From Gonium pectorale (lineage: Eukaryota; Chlorophyta; Chlorophyceae; Chlamydomonadales; Volvocaceae): 17,661 bases of DNA. Location of the stretch: NCBI GenBank assembly GCA_001584585.1, contig LSYV01000341.1:1997-19657 (forward strand), written 5' to 3'. Within the stretch, counting starts at the first letter, position 1. Each line of letters starts with the position of its first letter. The position numbers and the translations under genes were made by a program. The notes beneath the pieces were generated by a model. The model saw only the letters and a list, made by a program, of their open reading frames with translations, did not search any database and was not told the origin of the DNA. This document shows positions 9,240 through 17,661 of this stretch, piece after piece.

Positions 9240-10843
9240 CGGGCAGCTCGCAATGGCTGGGAGGCTGCTGGGCAGGCCGATCGTTGGGGGAGCGCAGAGC
9301 GCCGCTGCCGCCCCTTCCCCTCCGCCGTGTCAGGCTGGGACCCTGCGCGGCGGCCTGACGGCGCCTGTGGCATGGCGGCAGGGCGAGTGGGCGGTGCGGT
9401 CGCCGCATGGAGGCTACAGCCGAGGCAGCGCGTGCCCTTGTCCATCCCGGCGACCGTTTGCTGCTGCTTCGTTGTCGGCAGATGGGCCCGCTCCGCGCGT
9501 TCCGGGCCTTCACGCGGACATGTTATGCGGACGGCTCGAGGTGACTCTGGGCCGGTGCAGACGCGGCCTCGCCAAGTGGGCAGCAACGTCCCGAGTAAGG
9601 GGAGCGGTCAGGGGTGCGGGTAGTGCGTGCAGCGACCTGCATGCTGCAACCTGGGTGTGTGAAGCAGCGCAACAAGGCGTTGCTCGAGATGGCACTCGGG
9701 GCTGGTTTCAGCTACAGCTGCTGTACACGGTCCTGCCGGCTGCCGCAATGTGTCTCATATCTGCTCTATCATAACAGCGTACCCTTGGAGTGCGTGTGTG
9801 TTGAGGGGCACGGCACGGTGCTTCCCGTCCCGGTGACCTTCCCGTCCCCAAGTCTCTCTTCTGCCTGCAACGTGTGCCTTGCGGTCCCTCCCCCAGGTGA
9901 GCTGCGAAGACTGATCCTCTGCAATGGGGGGGCCACACCTGCGCGCGCCAAGCGCTTTCCCCGGCTATTCAACTCCCCATGGCTGCTCGGCTCTCAGCGA
10001 GGATGGCAGCTGGGGTCGATCCGGAAAGGGACCCTGGCGAGCCGTAAAACGACCGGTGGACTCGGGACGACTGACGCCACGCAATGGCAGCCTTGGAACG
10101 TTGGAAGTTATGGGACTGCAATGCGTGCTGTGTTGCTGCGTTGCACAGCGACGGTGTGTTTGGTGGTGGAGGGGTGCGAAGGGACGGCGTGTGCGAGGAC
10201 GGGGGAGCGTCTGCGCCTGCCGGCTGGAAGGCAGCGGGGCCTCGTCGAGCCATTGAGCCGAGCAGCCTGTGCTTGCATGTACGCGCGTGCAGTGCGGAAC
10301 GCGCCACGTCATGGCGGCGCAGCGCGTCGCTTTTCGGGCAGTATACGCATGTAGTGCATCGTGACTCACTATGTCCGGCGTGGAGTTTCTGACCGTATCG
10401 TATGCAGCGCGCGCCCTGTCCCGCAGCCAGCCGGCCACCCGCGTGCGGCCGTTCGTTGCCGGCGGCGCTGTCGTGCAGCTGGGACATGGGAGCCGTGCAC
10501 TGACGTGAGCAAGTGTGCCCGCGTGCACGCTTGAAGACCTACGTGGAGCGGGCTCCCCTCGTCGGCTGTGGCGCGTATTCCTCACTTGCGCGCATGTGCG
10601 GTGGCTCCATAGGTGTCATCGGCGCAGTGAACGTGAAACTGAGCCGACAGCGGGGCAAGCACGCTCGCAGGCGCGGACATGGGCACTGGCGGCAGCACAC
10701 GGACGCCCTGTTACAGCACGTGCCGACATGCGGTACTAATACACCTAGACTACGAACTTCAGCCGTCCACAGCCGGCACGCGCTTCGCCGTTCCCCGCCC
10801 TGGAATCACAGTGCCATTCTCCCACCCGCACCTTCCTCCCCGG

Positions 10844-10850
10844 TATATAT
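10844..10850. promoter_or_regulatory. Isolated TATATAT element
   Basis: TATATAT sits in otherwise GC-rich DNA within the gene-poor region, and being palindromic it has no fixed direction. On the plus strand it lies about 200 nt before an orphan open frame starting at ATG 11052. On the minus strand no gene follows. It may be chance. Confidence 0.2.
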
Positions 10851-11621
10851 GGGCGCTCTGCTACACACACCCCTCCTCGCCGTCGTTAGCCACCACACCG
10901 ACACACAATACAAAGGGCGTGTCAACAAAACACGCGATCGGCTTGGCGCGCGAGCCTGCCCGGCGAAAAGCGCGTGATTTGTTTGATTTGTTTGTGTCTC
11001 TCTAAGCAATATGAACCGCAAACTGCCCATGTCAATTGTGTGACCACGTGTATGGGTTGTAGGGATTATACGGGATGCGTGACGCCGGCAACCGCGCCTG
11101 GCGCGAGGCACAGAATGGGTTACGGTATAATGCAGATTGGCTGCAGTCGAGACAAGATCACGCAAACCGCGGAGACACTGCCTCGAGGATGCGCCAAAAG
11201 GGTGGCGTCCCACTGCAGCACAGGGTTCAACACATGCCGACGTAAACGACACAAAACACCCCCGAACTGCTCGTTGGACAACACCCCTCTCATCACAGCA
11301 CAGGGATCGCGAGGGTGCCATGTGGACCCATCACGCAGCCAGCCAGCCAACCAGCCACGGAGTCAACCCCCAGCGCAAATGGCACGGTTAGACCTTTACT
11401 ACCAAATCAGCTTGGTCACACAAAGCCCCAAGGCTCAAGCGCAGTCTGTACAGGGTGGCCACACAAAGAACTACCGTGCAAGACAGCAATTGCGGCAAGA
11501 CGCGCTCGTTAAAGGACCTGCGGCACCACGTCCCAGTGGCTGGTGGCTGGCCCCAAAGCGTCCCAGTATCACATTCTGTGCCCTGATAGGCGCAGGGTCA
11601 CGTGCGTGAGGCAGGAGGCGA

Positions 11622-11636
11622 ATGCATGCATGCATG
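11622..11636. repeat. ATGC tandem repeat
   Basis: Nearly four perfect ATGC units, alternating purine and pyrimidine and self-complementary. Plant-type RY elements contain the CATGCA core, but no gene next to it suggests a regulatory role. Confidence 0.8.
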
Positions 11637-12619
11637 TGAGGGGCTACGGCACTCCAAAATGCCGCTGTGGCAGCGCCGAGCCCGTCAGCCAACCCCGAGG
11701 GGGCTAGACACGAGGCGGTTTAGTCTTGAAATGCAAACCGAATCAACAGCACCAAGTACGATATGCAGCTCCCGGCGAACGGCAACACAACCGCCGGGCC
11801 GCAAAAGCGAACCGCGAGCATCTCGTCAGCATCCAATCTGCTCCTCGTACACCTACCAGCAATCTGACAAAAGCACGTACGGGCGGGCTGTCGTCCAGCG
11901 CACGGCGCAGCCTGCAATGCGTGTCAGGTATTCCAGCCTAGCGTCTCCTGTCCCCTGCAAGGCCGTGCAAGCCCGCGTGTGGGTCCTGACAGGGCACACC
12001 TTTTCAAATCAGAGGCCCATCCCTCAGCAGCGCAAAAGCCCTGCAAATGGACCCCATACCCTGTGGACACACAGGTGCTTGGGACAACCACCCAGAGGGG
12101 TCGGCGCCAGAGCTGCTCTGCTGCGGAGCAATCCGGCAAACGGCACTTGTTTCACTGCCGCTTGTAGCATCAGCTAGCCGTGAGCATGCGTGTTGAGGTC
12201 CCATTGAACGGCACGGAGCGCAGGCAACGCGCCTCCCTCCCTCCGTAGGTCCGGACACTGTGAAGGCCACCCGAAGCAGCGGCTTAAGGCAAGCAGGGCC
12301 ACGCCCAGGTGTTCGTTGCCGTTCGGAGGATTCCATCCTCTTTCGCCCAGAGCCTGCGCAAAGCGCGACCACTTCGCACGTGGCAACCGGAGTCATGGTC
12401 GGAGTCGCAAACAACAAGCCACTAGCCTCCTTGGACGGAGAACCAAGTTCACGGCGCAGCTACCGGCGTTGGCAACGGTCAGCACATGCACCTGCAAGCC
12501 TGCTCTTCAGTTCCAACACATACACACACATACACAAACGTGGGCCCAAATAAACGCCATGCCGAACGACCACCTTCCCAAGGAATGGCACGAATGCCAC
12601 AGCCATGAATGGGCACCGC

Positions 12620-15600
12620 CTAGGAGCGCACCATGGCCACCTCCTTTGCGGACGCGTACCGAAGGACCGGCGGGCGCGGCGGCTCCGACGGCGGTGCCGC
12701 TGGCCACAGGCCGCCGCCGGACGGCTCGGCGCCCAGGCTGAGCTGCTCCCCGCCGAGCCGGCGGCGGGAGCCGAGGGGCCGCGGCGCGGCGCCGCCCGTC
12801 GGGCTCACGCGCGTGGGGGGCGCTGGCGTCAGCGGCCCCGGCGCATCGCCACCCGCCCCGGGGCCAGCGGCATCAAACAGGGAACTCATGACCATGTCCT
12901 CCAGAGACCTGTCGCCGCCCCCGGCCTCGCCACCGCCGCCCGTGTAGCTTGCCCGTGTCTGGGCGGGGGGCCTGGAGCCCGTGTATGAGGCACGCGTGGG
13001 GCTGGGCGCGTTCGACGCAGCCAGCGTCTCGGCCGTGAAGGACACCCGGTGGCCAGCCCCGCTCTCGCGCCGCGGCGGTGTGGGTCCGTCGCCGCCCATG
13101 TCGGTCGTGATACGCCGCAGGACAGGCAGCGGCGGCGGCGGCGCCGGCGTCGGCACGGGCGGCGCCGGTGAGGGGCCGCTGCCGGCGGAGCCGCCGCCCC
13201 ACCGCGGCGGCGTGAACGCAAGCGACGCGGGGTACCTGTCGGCGCCTCCTGGTTGGACAGGGTCCTGCGGACCCCTTCCGCCGCTCCCGTACAGCCCGTT
13301 CGGTGGATCCGTGTCAGCGCGTCGAAGCATGAGGGCAGATTTTGTGGCCATTAGCGGCGGCGGGGTCGGCAGCGGGTCGGCGCTCGGCTCAGCAGCGGGG
13401 CGGAGCGTCCGCGAGGAGCGCGACTGCCAACCGCTGGCGGCGGCGCTGGCGCCGCCGCCGCCGCCGCCGCCCAGGCCGGGTAGGCTACTGCGGTCGCCAT
13501 GGACATCGTCCTTCGCGCCGCCACCGTCGTCCAGCGCCGCCGATGCCACGGCCATCATGTCCTTCCATCGCGGCGTGGATGCCGAGGCGGGCCCCGACGA
13601 CACCGCGCCGCTGCCAGCCGCGTCGCGCACGGCAACCGCCGTCGCAGCACCCGCCATCGTACCCGCCGCGGCCTCCCGCGCGGCTCGGTTCTCCATGTCG
13701 TGTCGCACCCGCAGCGCCAGGCCGCCGGGGTTGGAGACGCGGGCCCCCGGCACGCACAGGCCCGAGCCCTCGCTCCCGAGCGACGGCACCAGCGACGGCG
13801 ACGCGGGGCCGCGCGCGTCGTCCTCCTCGCCCGTGAGCTTATGGAGGCCCTTGGCGGACGAGCCATCGCTGCCGTTGCTGTTGTTGCTGGGCCACTTCTG
13901 CATGCCCGTGCCGGAGCCGGAGCCGCTGGTGCGGTGCTTCTGCAGCAGCGCCACGCGCATGTCCCCCGCCGCCGCGGCGGTGTGGCCGCCGTCGCGCGGG
14001 AAGAGCGCGCGCCGGCTGATCGCGGAGGGCGACAGGTCGGCGGGCACGCCCGACGCGGAGCTGCGGCAGGACGCCGACGCCGCGTTGGTGGTCATGGCCG
14101 AGGTGCTGCTCGAGGCGACGCTGATCGCAACCGAGGCGGCCGAGGCGGCTGAGGCGTTGGACACGGCGGAGGCCGCAGAGAAGGCGGACACGCATGACAC
14201 GGCGCTGTGCCGCAGCGTGCGCTCGCGGCGTGGCGGCGCCGGAGGCTGCGACGGGTAGGTGACGGCGCCGGTCGGAGGCGCCTGTGGCGGCGCCGGCACG
14301 GTCCACCTGACTTGCGCCATCCGGGCTCCGCTGCTGCTGGCGGGCTCATCGTCGCCTGCGCCGGTGTGGGACCGAGGCGCGACGGCTCGGGCGCCGTCGG
14401 TGGGGCCCGCCGTGCGCGAGCGCGGCGCCAAGCCGCCCAGCACCTCCGCCTCCAGTTCCTCCAGCGTTGCGTCGTCCTCGCCCGCCTCGTCCACCGTGGC
14501 CATGTCCATCTCGACCTCCCGGAGTCGGGTGTGGGCGGCGCTGGTGTTGGCCACCTTCACCGGCGTCGGCGCCGGAGGCGGGCGCTCTGCCGGATGGGGC
14601 TGCGGCCGCTCCGCCTGCTGCGCTGCGAAGAGGGAGCCCTGGCTGCTGCGGCTGAACAGCGGCACGGGCGTCTCAGTCGCCGGCGGCGCAAAGCCGCGGC
14701 CCGGCTCCGACTGCGGGAACGCCCGGACCGTGCCCGTGCCCGCGCTCGTGTCGGGGGGACCCAGTCGGAGGGCCTCCACCGATGAGCGCTGTTGGGGGGA
14801 GGGGGAAAGGGAAGCACACGGAGCGGGCACGGGCGGGGCAGGGGGCGCTTACGGACAGAGGCGCCACAGGCTGGGCAGAGAGTTCAGGGCAAGCACTACC
14901 GCGGCAGCAGGATGCTCCCCCCCGCTTTTGCGGATGGGACTAACAACACGGCCGCCCACACAACGTAGCGCGCTCCACACACTGACATTGTTCAAGAAGG
15001 CGCACCGCATCACCCGCATGGCATGTTTCGCAACTCGCCAGTGACCCCCGAAGCGAGGCACCCAACCGCTCACCGACGGGCTGCTTTGCTGCATTGGGTG
15101 CGTCGGGGGCTGCTGGAGCAGCAGCCGTTGCGCCGTTGGGCGCTGGTTGCTGCGCCGCTCCGTTGGTGAATACTCCAGCTTCGCAGGCGCCGCCTGCCCA
15201 AGCTGTCCCTGCCCGGGCCCGTGCACTTGCGTCTGCGCCGGCGGACGCGGGGGCTGCGGCGGGCGCGGCAGCTGCGGCGGCTGCGCCGCCCGCGCCGCCC
15301 TCTGCGCGGCGGCGGCGTCGTACGGCATGTACTCGAGGCGCCCCGGCCTCTGCTGCGGCTCGTCCTCGGCATTGGCGGTGTGCAGCGCAGTCAGCTGCTG
15401 CAGCTGCAGGCTGCGGTGCCAGCTCTCAATCGCCCTCTGCCGGCGGGTCTCCTCATCACACCCCAAACCCTCCTCCTGCCCCTGCTCCTCCTCCTGCTGC
15501 TGATTCCGCTGCGTCGGGTCGTACTGCCTGCGCTCTGGGTCCGAATCGGACGACCTCGACTCGACCTGGTACCCGCGCCGCCGGCCCTCCGGGAACTCCC

Positions 15601-16296
15601 GCTGGCGCTGATGCTGCTGGTGCTGCTGCGGGTCGCCCATGCGCGCGGCCGCCACGACGTCCGTGGCACTGTTCTCCCAGCGCCGGTCCACCATGAGGCC
15701 CGTCACGCTGCCAAAGCGCGACACGCTGCCGTAGCGGGTGCTCCCCATGCGGCCTGTCTGGTCGTTGACCAGGATGTCGGCGGGCTCGCGTGTGCTGCGC
15801 CACATGAGCATGAAGCTGGAGCCGGCGCGGGAGGCAGACGGCCCATCAGAGGGCGGCCGGGTCGTGGCGGCAGCGGCAGGGGCGGGCGCGGCCTTGCCAA
15901 AGACGGCAAACAGACGCTTGAAGCCGCCCCCGCCCCCACCACCGCCACCGCCTCCACTGCTCCCGCCGGCACCGCGGTGGTCTTGGGGCTCGGCGCTAGG
16001 CTGCAGGGGAGGGAGGTGGCAGCAGCATGTCCATAGCGGTGGCTTCCTGTTTCCAAGCCGAGTCGCGACCGAAGAGCAAGAACGCGCAAGCCCTCAACCG
16101 AAGGTAACTCTGGGAAACAATGTGACTTGCACGAATTGCAGCTGCGTTTCAGGTAGGAAACCACGTTTCTTGCGTGAAACCCAGCCAGACGACAGGGCCC
16201 CCCTAGCCTGATGGCATTCAATAGCAGGCATCCACTCACCTTCGATGCCACGCCAAAATAATCCGCTGCGGTCCTCGCGTTCGAGCCCCGCGTCAT
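12620..16296 (-). CDS. Unrecognised 1050-aa low-complexity protein with an RVSF motif, 3 exons
   Basis: Exons are 16296-16240, 16000-15074 and 14788-12620. Intron 1 is 239 nt (AAG|GTGAGT to CTGCAG) and intron 2 is 285 nt (TCG|GTGAGC to AACAG); both are phase 0. The ATG at 16296 has an in-frame TGA six nt upstream, so exon 1 either starts the protein or is preceded by an unseen exon. In order: a Gly11 run (residues 35-45), FKRLFAVFGK (46-55), a well-structured-looking block around 80-135 (MWRSTREPADILVNDQTG, then VDRRWEN), Gln/Glu-rich and Pro-rich segments, an acidic helix (about 415-448), and an Ala/Ser/Val tract (about 523-571). Near the C-terminus are RVSF (909-912) and two copies of TRASYTG. 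RVSF fits the PP1 phosphatase docking consensus, and LRRIT and RRES just before it resemble basophilic kinase sites. These could make it a signalling scaffold, but such motifs also arise by chance in disordered proteins. Coding is strongly supported by a 2.2-kb open exon. Function is unknown. Confidence 0.75.
15074..15330 (-). repeat. Pro/Gln/Ala low-complexity coding segment of the 1050-aa gene
   Basis: The end of exon 2 encodes a biased stretch (PPQLPRPPQPPRPP, then Gln/Pro/Thr-rich sequence) just before the second intron. Such segments vary in length between related algae and are poor alignment anchors. Confidence 0.6.
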
Positions 16297-16651
16297 CGTT
16301 CAGCGTACCAAGGCCTTGGGCCTCCTCCAGCACGGTATGGCTCCTTCAAGCCTTCTAGAGGTATGGCCTACTGCGTGGTGACCTCATGTAAACAATTCCT
16401 AGGCCGCTGAAAGCGGCAGCTAAGAAGTCTGCCCAGGAGCACCGCGTGGCTCAGAAGAGCCAAGTGGACCAACTGGAAGAAGTAGCAGCTGTAAGAATAG
16501 CAAAATGGTGGACGCAGTGCCGGCTACCTTCAGGAACTATTGCCGGGCACCCTACCCCGGAGTGGTTGACATGAGCTAAGCCCCTATTTTCCTTATGACT
16601 ATAAAGGCTCAGAGGCGCGCACTCCTGGGAAAACGTGTGACTCGTAAATTC

Positions 16652-16673
16652 CGCCAAACGCCGGCGGTTGGCG
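16652..16673. repeat. 22-bp near-perfect palindrome, possible protein-binding site
   Basis: CGCCAA and TTGGCG arms flank a perfect inner CGCCGGCG, with a single mismatched pair between arm and core. It lies upstream of the minus-strand 1050-aa gene. The TTGGCG half-sites resemble the core recognised by E2F-type factors. That is a resemblance only. Confidence 0.45.
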
Positions 16674-16799
16674 TGACTAGGTATGCACTCTAGCACAGGC
16701 ACGGAAGTATTCTAATACGAGGAAAGAAAGAGCAAACGTCACAGAGAAGCTTAAACGAGCTACGACAGCCTGGCTGGGTCATGACGAGTCAAATGACCG

Positions 16800-16809
16800 T
16801 ATATAAATA
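16800..16809. promoter_or_regulatory. Strong TATA-like element TATATAAATA
   Basis: It contains TATAAA on the plus strand and TTTATATA on the minus strand, in a lower-GC context. It could serve a plus-strand transcript or, about 500 nt upstream of its start codon, the minus-strand 1050-aa gene. The direction cannot be settled from sequence. Confidence 0.35.
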
Positions 16810-17128
16810 TTCCTCAGTGCCACACTTGTTCTTATGTTACTGGCTCTCTTGCTCATGGTCTGTTGGTTCAACCCCTCTCTACCTGAGCCCACATCAATGT
16901 GAACACTTATGATACTGCGCAGTGCACACAGCTATTGCAATGGGGTTCCTATGTAAGTCTCAAGTGCTCCGTCCGGTCCGTCCCATCAACCGCAGTGAAA
17001 TATAGACTTGCATCCCCGTCAGCAGAAGCCATACCAGAGGACCTCACCAGCTAAGGGATACCACCGTTGTACACAGGTCTTGATGCGGATGATGCCCGTG
17101 ACACAGAAACAGAGAAACTAGTGGTCCT

Positions 17129-17154
17129 TCCCGTGCTTGATAATTAGCACGGGA
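17129..17154. repeat. Perfect 9-bp inverted repeat with 8-nt loop (hairpin)
   Basis: TCCCGTGCT at 17129-17137 pairs with AGCACGGGA at 17146-17154 around the loop TGATAATT. The minus-strand stop TAA (17146-17144) and a plus-strand stop TAG (17145-17147) both fall at the loop edge, where two convergent frames end. In RNA it could act as a 3'-end or stability hairpin. It does not match the histone 3' stem-loop and has no U-tract after it on either strand. Confidence 0.7.
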
Positions 17155-17661
17155 GACGGCCGCACTGAAGGTGTTCGGGCAGCCTCCTGACCGTCGTGGG
17201 TATCCCGCGGTTGCGCCGGAGCCACTTGAGGCTTGCGCGGACCTGAGGAGGGGTTGGAGTACGGATGGTACGGTTGAGTGGTTGAGGGAAAATGGCTAGG
17301 CTGCCCAGAAAGCGGGGGCGACCTCTACGGTTAGGTGGTGTCTGAGCTCGCGAGCACTCGCACGACTCGCAAGCTGGCGAGCCCCGCCCCGCCCCCCCGT
17401 TCCAGGCCGCAGGGAACGCCCACACGCGCCCACGGCATGGTGCAACACTGGTCTTGTCGCCCGCAGCGGATGATTAGCATAAGCCCTGTCCTGGCGAAGA
17501 TGCACGTTCGGGCAAGATAGGCGGTGTATAATACAGAAGGACGCAAATGAGGGGACGCGCCCCTGGTCCCGGGGGTTCCAGCTTACCTTCACCCCACGCC
17601 GTGCCCCTCCAGACCTCCACCCCTGCTCCGTCCCGCCCACCATCTCGCCGACGTCGTGCAC
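17144..17661 (-). CDS. Probable last two exons of a minus-strand gene entering from the right edge
   Basis: Exon A is 17661-17587 (open to the edge, 25 codons) and ends at a strong donor AAG|GTAAGC. Exon B is 17242-17144, preceded by a pyrimidine-rich CTCCTCAG acceptor and ending in TAA. The 344-nt intron is phase 0, and the join keeps the frame open. Exon B encodes a basic 32-residue tail (LKWLRRNRGIPTTVRRLPEH) ending in a Cys. No family was recognised from so short a piece. Support is the good splice sites, matching phase and the orderly stop. Against it, the sequence is short and other open frames overlap, for example 17546-17331 minus. Confidence 0.35.

Larger units (their letters stand above)
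9240..12619. other. Long intergenic stretch between convergent genes
   Basis: About 3.4 kb without a convincing gene, flanked by the 3' ends of the membrane-protein gene and the 1050-aa gene. It must contain both 3' UTRs. GC falls toward the right. Open frames of 500-640 nt occur on both strands but lack GC-biased third positions and recognisable domains. Examples are 11052-11609 plus (ATG start, 185 aa) and 11602-12177 plus. A short plus-strand frame at 9407-9544 (45 aa, from ATG) has some coding character. No TGTAA polyadenylation-type signal occurs on the plus strand, and only one on the minus strand, at 10715-10711. Confidence 0.6.
16297..17143. other. Lower-GC region with fragmented coding-like plus-strand frames
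   Basis: This stretch is less GC-rich than the rest of the window. Plus-strand frames read like protein but are broken by stops. The first, 16392-16574, is 60 codons and Lys/Gln/Glu-rich, with AAAKKSAQEHRVAQKSQVDQ. A second is 16595-16693. A third, 16887-17147, has one internal TAA at 17052 and ends in EKLVVLPVLDN. No start, domain or family is recognisable. Possible readings are an old mobile-element relic, exons of an unmodelled plus-strand gene, or chance in DNA of balanced composition. The promoter and 5' leader of the 1050-aa gene should also lie here. TATAAA occurs on the plus strand at 16600-16605 and 16802-16807. Confidence 0.4.

Noticed and set aside
8908..9513. Minus-strand open frame of 201 codons
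   Set aside because: Arg/Pro/Ala-rich shadow opposite exon 3 and the 3' flank of the plus-strand membrane-protein gene. No splice or start evidence.
9965..10585. Minus-strand open frame of 206 codons in the gene-poor gap
   Set aside because: No GC3 bias, no domain and no promoter or poly(A) signal in a sensible place, so it is best explained as chance.
12981..14258. Plus-strand open frame of 425 codons
   Set aside because: It is antisense to exon 3 of the 1050-aa gene. Long antisense frames are expected opposite GC-rich coding DNA. The minus frame is longer, starts and ends at good splice/stop positions, and joins in phase to the other exons.
16279..16288. GTTCGAGCCC, T-loop-like
   Set aside because: It lies in exon 1 of the 1050-aa gene and has no tRNA cloverleaf around it.
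16865..16875. GGTTCAACCCC, matching a tRNA T-loop/B-box
   Set aside because: The flanking bases do not form the 5-bp T stem, and no D-arm, anticodon arm or acceptor stem can be drawn around it.
16911..16950. TGCGCAGTG followed by CAATGGGGT, reminiscent of the 5' end of U4 snRNA
   Set aside because: The conserved U4 5' stem-loop and U6-pairing sequence are not present, and the spacing from the nearest TATA element (about 110 nt) is wrong for an snRNA promoter.

Overview
The window reads as nuclear DNA of a green alga of the Volvocales (Chlamydomonas, Volvox or Gonium type). This is inferred from GC-rich coding DNA, Ala/Gly/Ser/Pro-rich low-complexity proteins, several GT-AG introns of about 130-590 nt per gene, long intergenic stretches of lower GC, and a mitochondrial-type ribosomal protein gene split into five exons. 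I see no bacterial operon, phage, CRISPR array or rRNA/tRNA gene. Species cannot be named from the sequence alone, and GC content was judged by eye.

Layout, left to right. (1) Minus strand, 3029 to beyond position 1: a large unrecognised helical protein in two visible exons. The second runs off the left edge and is joined by a phase-matched 376-nt intron. (2) 3030-4477: intergenic, holding a TATA-like box for gene 1 and a weak plus-strand two-exon candidate at 3196-3908. (3) Minus strand, 7633-4478: mitochondrial ribosomal protein uL3m (MRPL3), five exons, 429 aa. This is the one gene identified with confidence. (4) 7634-7851: a compact divergent promoter region. (5) Plus strand, 7852-9239: an unrecognised three-exon gene for a Gly/Ser-rich protein with one probable membrane segment followed by a charged helix. 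(6) 9240-12619: about 3.4 kb between convergent genes with no convincing gene. (7) Minus strand, 16296-12620: an unrecognised three-exon gene for a 1050-aa, mostly disordered protein with an RVSF motif. (8) 16297-17143: lower-GC DNA with fragmented coding-like plus-strand frames and TATA-like boxes, possibly an old element or an unmodelled gene. (9) Minus strand, beyond 17661 to 17144: probable last two exons of another gene. Its stop codon lies in the loop of a perfect 9-bp hairpin.

The genes do not form a pathway. The only functional link the layout suggests is possible co-expression of MRPL3 and the divergent gene from a shared promoter. Gene models were built by joining open frames at GT-AG sites with compatible phase. 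All exon junctions are predictions from sequence and are not supported by transcript data.
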